This document shows positions 1-6,693 of a stretch of DNA of 18,695 nt, in pieces. The notes below the pieces were generated by a model that ran no database searches, had not been told where the DNA came from, and was given only the letters and a program-made list of their open reading frames with translations. Positions within the stretch are counted from its first letter, which is position 1. Each line of letters starts with the position of its first letter. Position numbers and translations under genes: made by a program. This DNA is from an uncultured Collinsella sp. (GTDB lineage Bacteria > Actinomycetota > Coriobacteriia > Coriobacteriales > Coriobacteriaceae), in the NCBI GenBank assembly GCA_900542555.1, contig UQNU01000050.1, positions 1 to 18,695 on the forward strand, written 5' to 3'.

Positions 1-50
1 GATCTACACTTCTAGCTTCGTCGGCAGCGTCAGATGTGTATAAGAGACAG
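1..50 (+). other. Illumina Nextera P5/i5 adapter (not genomic)
   Basis: Positions 1-9 are the tail of the P5 oligo (GATCTACAC), 10-17 an 8-base i5 index (TTCTAGCT), 18-31 the Read 1 linker TCGTCGGCAGCGTC, and 32-50 the 19-base Tn5 mosaic end AGATGTGTATAAGAGACAG. All elements are perfect and in library order, so genomic sequence starts at 51. The adapter supplies an ATG at 36 in frame with the first gene and would give a false N-terminus MYKRQ. Confidence 0.98.
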
Positions 51-2681
51 TCGTACGACTTTGTCCGCAGCGGTTTTGTCGCCGAGCGTCAGTTGCCGCT
101 GTCCGAGCATAGCATCGTATATGTGCTGGACCTGTTGCGCGGCCAGAGCATCTCTTTTGAGCCCGCCTGGTCGCGGGGGACGACGACGCATCGCACCTAT
201 GACGTGGCGGTTGAGATGCCTCCGGAAGGGGAGGACGAGGCGCTGTCTAAGCGCCCACCGCTCCTTGCCGCCAAAATCGCGCCGGCGGCTGGTGGCAGCT
301 ACGATCTACGCCTGCCGGCCGATGCATACTGCTTTGCTTCGGGCGACGTTGCCTATCTGGTCGACACCCGCCGTGCGCGCCGCGCCGATGTAGCGTTTGC
401 CCAGCATGCGGCGCCGTTCCTATCGCGCTTACTGCCCTGTCGCACGCCGATTCATATCGCTGTCGACCAGGTGGGGGAGTTCTGTCGTATGGCGCTGCCC
501 ATTTTGCGCGACTACACCGACCTTACCGCGCCCGCCGCGCTCGATACTGTGGCGCCCGAGCCGAGCTTTGCTATGGCGATCGGCGTCGACGATGGGCTTG
601 TGACCTGCAAAATTACGGTTACCTACGGCGACTGGTCGGCAGACCTCTTTAGTCTAGGCGCTCCGGGCAGTCTCTTCGAAGAGCAACGCCCCGGCGTGCC
701 GCCCCGCGACGAGGTGGCAGAGTTTCGTGTTATGGACACGGCGGCCCTGTATTTCGACTTTTACGAGGGCGGTCTGGCGTTTGAGGAGCGCGATGACGAG
801 AGCTTGTTCTGCCTGCTGACCGAGGGCCTGTCCGCCCTGTCCGAGCTGGGTGAGGTCATGCTCAGCGACCGCCTGCGCCAGATTTCGGTGCGCCCCGCGC
901 CCAAGCTCTCGGTTCGTGCGACTGTCAAGAGCAATCTGCTCGATGTCGAGCTGGGCGCGAGCGGGCTTTCGGCCGCGGACCTTGCCGTCTATCTCGATTC
1001 GTACAAGCGCCATCAAACGTTTGCGCGCCTTACGTCCGGCGACATCATTCGCCTGGACGAGGGCGCTCGAGCCGCGTTTGGCCTCGCCGAGGACCTGGGC
1101 GTCGATGCCGTCGACCTGCTCGACGGCGTGTTGCTTCCCGCATCGAGCACCCTGTTCGTCGATAGCATGCTCGCGCGCACACCCGCGCTCGAGGCCGATC
1201 GTGACGCCGCGTTCCGCCGCACCGTCGAGCGCTTGGATACGCTCGGCAAGATGGACTTTACGGTGCCGGTCTCGCTCAAGGCCACACTGCGCGGCTATCA
1301 GGTCGACGGCTACCAGTGGCTCGGCTCGCTCGAACACCTGAGCCTTGGCGGCATCTTGGCCGACGATATGGGCCTGGGTAAAACGCTCCAGATGATCGCG
1401 CATATCCTGGCGCGCGTGGAGGCGGGGGACACTAAACCCACGCTTGTGGTGTGTCCCGCGTCGCTTGTGTACAACTGGACCGCCGAGCTGGAGCGCTTTG
1501 CGCCCTCGCTCGATGTGTGCGCCATTGTGGGCACCAAGGCGCAGCGTCGCGTGCAGATCGCCGGCGTGGCCGAGCATAACGTGGTCGTGACGTCGTATGA
1601 CCTTATGCGGCGCGATATCGACGAGTATGTCGAGCAGGACTTTGCCCGTGTGGTGCTCGACGAGGCCCAGTACATTAAAAACCCGCTCACGCAGGTAGCG
1701 CGTGCCGCCAAGCGCCTGCCTGCCGGCGTGCGCTTTGCCTTGACGGGCACGCCCATCGAAAACCGCTTGTCCGAGCTCTGGAGCATCTTCGACTTTTTGA
1801 TGCCGGGCCTACTTGGCACGCGCGAGTCGTTTGCCAAGCGCTTCGAAAGCCCGGTCGAGCACGCCGAGGGCGACAGCGCCGCTCGCCTGCAGGCGCTCGT
1901 GTCGCCGTTTGTGCTGCGCCGCGTAAAGGAAGACGTGGTGGCAGACCTGCCCGAGAAGATCGAGGATACGGTCATGGCGCAGCTCACCGGCGAGCAGCGC
2001 AAGCTCTACCTGGCCAACCAGGACCGCATCGCCCAACAGGTGCAGCACCGCGAGTCATCCGAGTTTAAGAAAGACAAGCTCAAGGTGCTCGCCGAGCTCA
2101 CCAAGCTGCGCCAGATCTGCTGCGACCCGCGTCTGCACTACGAGGATTACAAGGCGGGGAGCGCCAAACTCGATACGTGCATGGAGCTCGTGCACGGCGC
2201 ACTCGACGGCGGGCATCGCATCCTGCTGTTCAGCCAGTTTACGGGTATGCTCGATATCATTGGTAAGCGCTTGGCCAAGGAGGACATCGCCTTCCTTAAG
2301 CTCACGGGCGCTTCGTCTAAGGAGAGCCGCGCCAAGATGGTCGCGCAGTTCCAAGCGGGCAAGGTTCCGATCTTTTTGATTTCGCTCAAGGCGGGCGGCG
2401 TGGGCCTGAACCTGACGGCGGCCGACGTGGTCATTCACTACGACCCGTGGTGGAACGTGGCGGCGCAGGACCAAGCGACCGACCGTGCGCATCGTATTGG
2501 CCAGCAACATACCGTGACCGTGTACAAGCTCATCGCCAAGGACACGATCGAGGAACGCATTATGCAGATGCAGGAGTCCAAGCGCGACCTGGTCAACAGC
2601 GTGCTCGGCGGCGACGGCATCTCGTCGGCGCTGTTTACCCGCGAGGACGTTCTGGCGCTGCTCGGCGGCGACGGGCGCTAA
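51..2681 (+). CDS. SNF2-family helicase/ATPase, 5'-truncated
   Basis: This is the last 876 residues of a superfamily 2 (Swi2/Snf2, RapA-like bacterial branch) DNA-dependent ATPase. The start lies beyond the contig edge; an in-frame ATG at 36 belongs to adapter. Counting from the first genuine codon, residues about 60-400 resemble the SNF2-associated domain found before the motor in bacterial members. The motor begins near TLRGYQVDGYQWL. Walker A is DDMGLGKT (GKT 443-445), box II is DEAQ (537-540), motif III is LTGTPIENR, and the C-terminal RecA lobe has LLFSQFTGML, SLKAGGVGLNL and the SNF2 hallmark motif VI DRAHRIGQ (811-818). All motor motifs are intact. Family members of this type usually carry an N-terminal SWIM zinc finger, which would be in the missing part (inferred). 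The likely role is ATP-driven remodelling of protein-DNA or RNA polymerase complexes; the substrate is unknown. A 162-bp gap separates it from the next gene. Confidence 0.93.
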   Translation, partial: SYDFVRSGFVAERQLPLSEHSIVYVLDLLRGQSISFEPAWSRGTTTHRTYDVAVEMPPEGEDEALSKRPPLLAAKIAPAAGGSYDLRLPADAYCFASGDVAYLVDTRRARRADVAFAQHAAPFLSRLLPCRTPIHIAVDQVGEFCRMALPILRDYTDLTAPAALDTVAPEPSFAMAIGVDDGLVTCKITVTYGDWSADLFSLGAPGSLFEEQRPGVPPRDEVAEFRVMDTAALYFDFYEGGLAFEERDDESLFCLLTEGLSALSELGEVMLSDRLRQISVRPAPKLSVRATVKSNLLDVELGASGLSAADLAVYLDSYKRHQTFARLTSGDIIRLDEGARAAFGLAEDLGVDAVDLLDGVLLPASSTLFVDSMLARTPALEADRDAAFRRTVERLDTLGKMDFTVPVSLKATLRGYQVDGYQWLGSLEHLSLGGILADDMGLGKTLQMIAHILARVEAGDTKPTLVVCPASLVYNWTAELERFAPSLDVCAIVGTKAQRRVQIAGVAEHNVVVTSYDLMRRDIDEYVEQDFARVVLDEAQYIKNPLTQVARAAKRLPAGVRFALTGTPIENRLSELWSIFDFLMPGLLGTRESFAKRFESPVEHAEGDSAARLQALVSPFVLRRVKEDVVADLPEKIEDTVMAQLTGEQRKLYLANQDRIAQQVQHRESSEFKKDKLKVLAELTKLRQICCDPRLHYEDYKAGSAKLDTCMELVHGALDGGHRILLFSQFTGMLDIIGKRLAKEDIAFLKLTGASSKESRAKMVAQFQAGKVPIFLISLKAGGVGLNLTAADVVIHYDPWWNVAAQDQATDRAHRIGQQHTVTVYKLIAKDTIEERIMQMQESKRDLVNSVLGGDGISSALFTREDVLALLGGDGR

Positions 2682-2705
2682 CCCGCTCGGGTGGGGCTGC
2701 TGGGG

Positions 2706-2747
2706 TAGGCAGGACGGTCGACGCATTTTGGCTCGACCGCTTGCCTA
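2706..2747 (+). repeat. Imperfect hairpin after the helicase gene
   Basis: Outer arms TAGGCA (2706-2711) and TGCCTA (2742-2747) enclose inner arms CGGTCGA (2715-2721) and TCGACCG (2733-2739) around an 11-nt loop, with a small internal loop between them. No T-run follows on either strand, so this is not a classic intrinsic terminator. It lies 25 bp after the helicase stop and 97 bp before the superoxide reductase start. It could be a transcript-end structure or part of the next gene's leader. Confidence 0.45.
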
Positions 2748-2843
2748 ATCCGTTATGTGTTCATTTGCAATGCCGTGGATGGTTTGTCTGCCTTTGGGCA
2801 TAAGAACCTCAAGAACATCGGCACATCAGCAAAGGAGAACATC

Positions 2844-3206
2844 ATGGCGAAATTCTTTAAGGACCCCGATGGCAAGCTCATTGCCGCCCTGGGCAACGAC
2901 GTTGCGACCCCTGCCGGTTGCACGGAACTGACTGCAAACACTGAGGACGCAGCGCACGAGAAGCACGTGCCTGTTGTCGAGACCGAGCGTGACGGTCACG
3001 TGATTCGCGCACGCGTTGGCTCGGTCGAGCACCCCAGCCTGCCCGAGCACTACATTGAGTGGATCGCCCTTGAGGCCGAGGGCCGCTTAGAGGTCCATTA
3101 CCTTGAGCCCGGCATGAAACCCGCGACGTTTTTCGCGGGCGGCTCCAAGACCGGTACCGTCTATGCCTACTGCAACCTGCACGGGCTGTGGTCCGCGACA
3201 TTCTAG
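2844..3206 (+). CDS. Superoxide reductase (desulfoferrodoxin/neelaredoxin family), class III-like
   Basis: The 120-residue protein reduces superoxide to hydrogen peroxide at a non-haem iron centre in the cytoplasm, an oxygen-defence route of anaerobes. The Fe(His)4(Cys) ligands are all visible: H41 in the family motif EKHVP, H63 and H69 in HPSLPEHYIEW, and C110 and H113 in YCNLHGLW. The 6-41-3 residue spacing after H63 matches the spacing I recall for desulfoferrodoxin. E39 and the catalytic K40 are present. The first 35 residues keep the length of a desulforedoxin domain, but its iron-binding cysteine pairs are gone; only C26 remains. This resembles the class III enzyme of Treponema pallidum. 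ATG 2844 is chosen because AAAGGAG (2831-2837) sits 6 nt upstream. The gene is monocistronic, with a terminator 45 bp after it. The electron donor (rubredoxin or other) is not in the window. Confidence 0.93.
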   Translation: MAKFFKDPDGKLIAALGNDVATPAGCTELTANTEDAAHEKHVPVVETERDGHVIRARVGSVEHPSLPEHYIEWIALEAEGRLEVHYLEPGMKPATFFAGGSKTGTVYAYCNLHGLWSATF

Positions 3207-3251
3207 GAGCGCGCCCCCGCTCGGGGTATCATAGCTAGCATATGCACATGC

Positions 3252-3284
3252 AAGCGCCGACTGCATTATGCGGCCGGCGCTTTT
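3252..3284 (+). terminator. Intrinsic terminator of the superoxide reductase gene
   Basis: AAGCGCCG (3252-3259) pairs with CGGCGCTT (3275-3282), with a possible inner GCAT/ATGC pair, and runs into TTTT (3281-3284). It lies between the superoxide reductase stop and the next start at 3324, so the two genes are probably separate transcription units. It also places the next gene's promoter very close to its start, unless the hairpin is leaky. Confidence 0.75.
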
Positions 3285-3323
3285 ACTACGATTTCGATGG
3301 TTTACGACGGAAAGGGCTGGGCC

Positions 3324-5309
3324 ATGAAGCTCGCGCTTGCACAGATCGATATGCGCCTGGGTGATATTGAGGGCATTTGCGGCCGCATCGAGGACCAGGC
3401 TCGTCTGGCCCACGAGCGCGGGGCGCGCGTGCTGTGCGTTCCGGCTCCGCTCTTTATGGGCGCCATGCCCGGTGGCCTGGTGGGCACTGCCGACTTTGAG
3501 CACGACATGCTTGCCGGCTTGACCGGTGTCGCCGAGCGTATCCAAGAGCTTGACATGATCTGCATCGTGCCCGCGGCGGTTTCGTTTGAAGGCCAGTCGC
3601 TGCTCGACTACATGATGCTCAAGGACGGTCATGTGGTGCCGGCGCGTTCGAGCATTGCCCTGCAGCGTGGCGAGAACAACGACACACGTTGGGCGCCGCC
3701 GGTGTTCGACGTGGACGGCGTGCGCATCGCCGTGATTTTTGACTTGGACCGCGAACTCGAGATGCTGCCGACCGGTGTTGACCTCATTGCGTATTTCCAA
3801 TTCAACGCGTTTGACATGACCGACCGCGAGACTGCCGCCATTGCTGCCGTTCGCAGCGGCGCCTACCGCAAGATCGCATCCAAGCGCAGCGTGTGGTTTG
3901 CCTGCATGGCGCCGATCGGTGCCTATGACGAGTCGGTGTATACCGGCGGTTCGTTTGTGCTCGACGACTGCGGTCGCGTGGTGGCCCAGGCGCCGTGCTT
4001 TGAGGAGAGCCTGCTGGTTCAGGAGATTCAGCGCGGCGTGATGCTCGATGCCCTGGAAGATCACGAACTGCCCGAGTTCCGTTCCGAGGAGTGGCTGTGG
4101 CAGGCGCTGGTGCTCGCCGTGCGCGACAACGCCCGAGCCCACGGTGCGTCGCGTGCTGTGGTGGCACTCGAGGGTGACTTGCCGTCGTCTTTGCTGGCGG
4201 CGCTGGCCGTCGACGCTCTGGGCCCGCGTAATGTGATTGGCCTGGTGCTGGGGCGCAACCGTATCTTTACGCCGGCGCAGGAGGAGGCCGAGGCTGTCCG
4301 CTGTGCCGCCGTCCGTGCCATCGCCGAGCGTTTGCACATTCGCACTGTCGAGCGCGATGCACCGGATGCGGCGCGTGTGCTCGATCGCGACGTGTCGGCG
4401 GGCGATGCCGAGCGTCTGCGCTCGCGCACGCTGGGCCTCATGCTGGAGGACACGGCGCTAGAGCTGGGTGCGATGGCGCTGAGCCCGCTGTCCAAAACCG
4501 AGTATGCGCTGGCGGCGCCGGCGCTTTGCGGCGGCTACCAGGGTGACTTTGCGCCCTTTGGCGATGTGTACCTGTCGACGCTTGAGTTTGTGGCGCGTGT
4601 GCGCAACCGCACGTCTGCCGTGGTGCCCCAAGAGCTCGTGACGCTCAACGCAGTGGAAGATTGTATGGAGCGCGTGCTGGCGCAGGCGCTCTCGACGCTC
4701 GACGGTCCGGTCGATATGCTCGACCGTGCGGCACAGCTGCTCGGCGGGCTTGAGCCGGGTGAGGTCGATGGCGCGCTCGAGGCGCACGTGGACCGCAATC
4801 GATCTTTCGACGACATCCCGATGGCCGCTGGCAAGCCTGAGGCCTGCTCGCTGCTGCTGATGCTCGTTCGACAGGGTGAGGCTGCCCGCCGCATGTTGCC
4901 GATGGCGCCGATCGTCTCGGCCCGTTCGTTTGCCGAGCGTGCCTGGCCGTATATGCTCGCGTGGTCCGACCTGGGGCTTAACGGCAAGGAGCGTATGACG
5001 GTCGATTCGCTGGCGCGCGCCGAGGTGCGCCGTTTTGCTGACGAGGATACGAGCGAGCGCGTGCGAAACGAGATGATGGGCGTGCTGGGCGAGCTACTGG
5101 GTATTTCGCCCGAGCAAATGGAGGAGCTGCGCTCTGAGGACGGTCAGCGTCGTTTACACGAGGGAATGAAAAAGTTCGAGGGCGAGGTTCAGGACGCCAT
5201 CGATAAGATGATGGGCGGCCAGGGTGGCCCGCAGGGTGGGCCCCAGGGTGGCCCGATGCCGCATCCGCCGGTTGATCCCCGACAATTTCCGTTCTTCTCT
5301 CAGAACTAG
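3324..5309 (+). CDS. NAD+ synthetase-like protein, predicted catalytically dead in both domains
   Basis: The 661-residue protein aligns by eye along its length with glutamine-dependent NAD+ synthetase: an N-terminal nitrilase-fold glutaminase (about 1-245), then the ATP-pyrophosphatase synthetase domain (about 260-550). The scaffold is clear (MKLALAQIDMRLGDIEG; AALAVDALGPRNV; SARSFAERAWPY near the family's conserved C-terminal segment). The catalytic parts are not. In the nitrilase triad, the Glu of FPEL is replaced by Ala (VPAPL, A41), the KxHLP lysine segment reads ARSSIAL, and the nucleophile of ICED reads IFDLD, with Asp140 in place of Cys. In the synthetase domain the PP-loop SGGIDS reads EGDLPS (283-288) and TGNKSE reads PLSKTE (388-393). 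Residues about 553-661 form an extension with charged helices and a GGQGGPQGGPQGGP tail ending in FPFFSQN. ATG 3324 is preferred over 3297: GGAAAGGG lies 7 nt upstream and the protein then begins exactly like the family. The frame is open throughout, so it looks like a maintained pseudoenzyme rather than a decayed gene. Automatic annotation would probably call it nadE; I would not. Confidence 0.85.
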   Translation: MKLALAQIDMRLGDIEGICGRIEDQARLAHERGARVLCVPAPLFMGAMPGGLVGTADFEHDMLAGLTGVAERIQELDMICIVPAAVSFEGQSLLDYMMLKDGHVVPARSSIALQRGENNDTRWAPPVFDVDGVRIAVIFDLDRELEMLPTGVDLIAYFQFNAFDMTDRETAAIAAVRSGAYRKIASKRSVWFACMAPIGAYDESVYTGGSFVLDDCGRVVAQAPCFEESLLVQEIQRGVMLDALEDHELPEFRSEEWLWQALVLAVRDNARAHGASRAVVALEGDLPSSLLAALAVDALGPRNVIGLVLGRNRIFTPAQEEAEAVRCAAVRAIAERLHIRTVERDAPDAARVLDRDVSAGDAERLRSRTLGLMLEDTALELGAMALSPLSKTEYALAAPALCGGYQGDFAPFGDVYLSTLEFVARVRNRTSAVVPQELVTLNAVEDCMERVLAQALSTLDGPVDMLDRAAQLLGGLEPGEVDGALEAHVDRNRSFDDIPMAAGKPEACSLLLMLVRQGEAARRMLPMAPIVSARSFAERAWPYMLAWSDLGLNGKERMTVDSLARAEVRRFADEDTSERVRNEMMGVLGELLGISPEQMEELRSEDGQRRLHEGMKKFEGEVQDAIDKMMGGQGGPQGGPQGGPMPHPPVDPRQFPFFSQN

Positions 5310-5317
5310 GTCGCTGC

Positions 5318-5415
5318 GCGCCCGCCAGAGCGGCAATCTGCCTTTCAATCGTCGGACATGACCGCCAGGTCAATGCCCTCCTCTTTCAAGGCACCTTGCC
5401 CGCTCTGGCGGGCGC
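5318..5415. repeat. 98-nt long inverted repeat; candidate structured RNA or small mobile repeat
   Basis: A perfect 16-bp inverted repeat (5318-5333 with 5400-5415; left arm GCGCCCGCCAGAGCGG) encloses 66 nt. The interior can form three small hairpins: GGCA/TGCC (5332-5342), TGACC-GCCA-GGTCA (5359-5372) and CAAG-GCAC-CTTG (5387-5398). Alternatively it can extend as a rod through TGCCTT/AAGGCA (5339-5344 with 5388-5393). No T-run follows on either strand, so it is not an intrinsic terminator. It starts 8 bp after the NAD-synthetase-like stop and ends 136 bp before ruvC. No tRNA T-loop or other known RNA family was recognised. Confidence 0.7.
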
Positions 5416-5473
5416 TCGCTTGCGTATACTCAACCTACAATTCGATCTCGGCTGACTTATAGGGCTAGCGTTG

Positions 5474-5482
5474 TGTTATTCT
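5474..5482 (+). promoter_or_regulatory. Candidate extended -10 promoter of ruvCAB
   Basis: TGTTATTCT combines an extended -10 TGn with a TATTCT hexamer, ending 69 bp before the ruvC start. A weak -35-like CTGACT at 5452-5457 is 19 bp upstream, slightly long. This is the best promoter-like match between the inverted repeat and ruvC, found by eye only. Confidence 0.3.
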
Positions 5483-5551
5483 AGAACAGACGTTCGTGAA
5501 TGATGCGCGGGGCCTTGTCTTGCGCTGTGCTTGTGGCGAGGGGAGGTCGGC

Positions 5552-6073
5552 TTGGTTATCTTGGGCATTGACCCCGGTTTGGCTCATACGGGTTGGGGGA
5601 TTATCGAGGAGCGGCGTGGCGAGGTTCGCTGCCGTGCCTATGGCTGCATCGAGACCAGTGCCGGAAGTCCGCTCGCGGTGCGCCTGTCGCATATCGCCCA
5701 TGACCTTAAGGATGTCGTTGAGCGTTATCGACCCGACACGGCTGCTGTCGAGAGCATCTACTTTGGCGCCAACGTTCGTTCGGCCATCCCCACGGCGCAT
5801 GCCCGCGGTGCTGCACTCGTCGCACTTTCGGAATGCGCGCTCGAGATTGGCGAGTACACGCCCATGCAGATCAAACAGGCTGTGGTGGGCACTGGCGCCG
5901 CGGACAAGCGGCAGGTCGCCTACATGGTACGCACACTCACACAGCTCGATCACGACCCGCATCCCGACCATGCCGCCGATGCCCTGGCCTGCGCCATCTG
6001 CCACGTAAACCTCAGCCGCACCCGCGCCCTCACCGGTGGCGAGTTCTATCAACAGAGAGGAACCGGATACTGA
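5552..6073 (+). CDS. ruvC: Holliday junction resolvase RuvC
   Basis: The 173-residue endonuclease cuts Holliday junctions symmetrically, directed by the RuvAB complex. The acidic site is complete: D7 in GIDPGLAHTGWG, E67 in VESIYFG, and H140 and D143 in PDHAADAL. His in the third position is the form seen in Thermus-type RuvC rather than the Asp of E. coli. The start is taken as TTG at 5552. AGGGGAGG (5539-5546) lies 5 nt upstream and the protein then begins MVILGIDPG with the usual family length; the upstream in-frame TTG at 5531 lies before this ribosome site. First gene of ruvCAB; its TGA shares its A with the ruvA ATG (TGATG). Confidence 0.96.
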   Translation: MVILGIDPGLAHTGWGIIEERRGEVRCRAYGCIETSAGSPLAVRLSHIAHDLKDVVERYRPDTAAVESIYFGANVRSAIPTAHARGAALVALSECALEIGEYTPMQIKQAVVGTGAADKRQVAYMVRTLTQLDHDPHPDHAADALACAICHVNLSRTRALTGGEFYQQRGTGY

Positions 6074-6693
6074 TGATTTCCCAGCTCCACGGAACGCTTG
6101 TCGAGGCCACGATGAGCTCTGCTGTCGTCGATGTGTCGGGCGTTGGCTTTGAGCTCGGCATCTCGGGCAGCACTGCGGCCACGTTGCCGACGCCCGGTGG
6201 CGAGGTCTGCCTCTACACGCGTATGCAGGTGCGCGAGGACGCCATGACACTTTTCGGTTTTTCCTCAAAGGATGAGCGCATGATGTTCGACCGGCTCGTG
6301 TCCGTTTCGGGCGTTGGCCCGCGCCTGGCGCTTGCCGTGCTTTCCACCTATACCGTGGGGCAGCTGTATTCGCTGGTGATGGCCGAGGACGACAAGGGCA
6401 TGGCCAAGGTACCCGGTGTGGGCAAAAAGACAGCTCAGCGCCTGATCCTGGAACTCAAGAGCACCTTTGCCAAGGATAAGGGCTTTGTGCCGGTCGACGT
6501 GATTCCCGGACAGGTTGCGATGCCCGTGCCCGCTGCCGCTCCCTCGGTGATCGATGATGCCCGTGCGGCGCTCCTTTCCATGGGCTTTAGCCCGCAGGAG
6601 ACCGATGTTGCCCTGAGCGGGTATGATGGGCAGAATATGCGTGTCGAGGATCTGCTCGGCGCGGCGCTTAAGCGACTCGGAATGGATGCGTGA
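6073..6693 (+). CDS. ruvA: Holliday junction branch migration protein RuvA
   Basis: The 206-residue protein forms the tetrameric DNA clamp that recognises the four-way junction and loads RuvB. It opens with the family signature MISQLHGTLVE. It has an OB-fold N-terminal domain, two helix-hairpin-helix motifs (VSGVGPRLALAVL, about 78-90; VPGVGKKTAQRLILEL, about 113-128), a Pro/Ala-rich flexible linker (about 140-158) and the RuvB-binding domain III (DARAALLSMGFSPQETDVAL, about 162-181). The start ATG overlaps the ruvC stop by one base and AGAGAGG (6054-6060) is upstream, so translation is probably coupled. Length and domains are normal. Confidence 0.97.
   Translation: MISQLHGTLVEATMSSAVVDVSGVGFELGISGSTAATLPTPGGEVCLYTRMQVREDAMTLFGFSSKDERMMFDRLVSVSGVGPRLALAVLSTYTVGQLYSLVMAEDDKGMAKVPGVGKKTAQRLILELKSTFAKDKGFVPVDVIPGQVAMPVPAAAPSVIDDARAALLSMGFSPQETDVALSGYDGQNMRVEDLLGAALKRLGMDA

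Noticed and set aside
654..1577. Long minus-strand open frame (307 codons) inside the helicase gene
   Set aside because: Antisense shadow caused by high GC; it opposes well-conserved SNF2 domains, and its His/Gln/Arg-rich product looks like nothing real.
3087..4337. 416-codon minus-strand frame across the superoxide reductase end and NAD-synthetase-like gene
   Set aside because: It spans the terminator and two clear plus-strand genes, with a His/Arg/Gln-rich product typical of antisense frames.
3324..5309. Calling this gene nadE, the functional NAD+ synthetase
   Set aside because: The fold matches, but nucleophile, general base and ATP PP-loop residues are all replaced; the enzymatic name would mislead.
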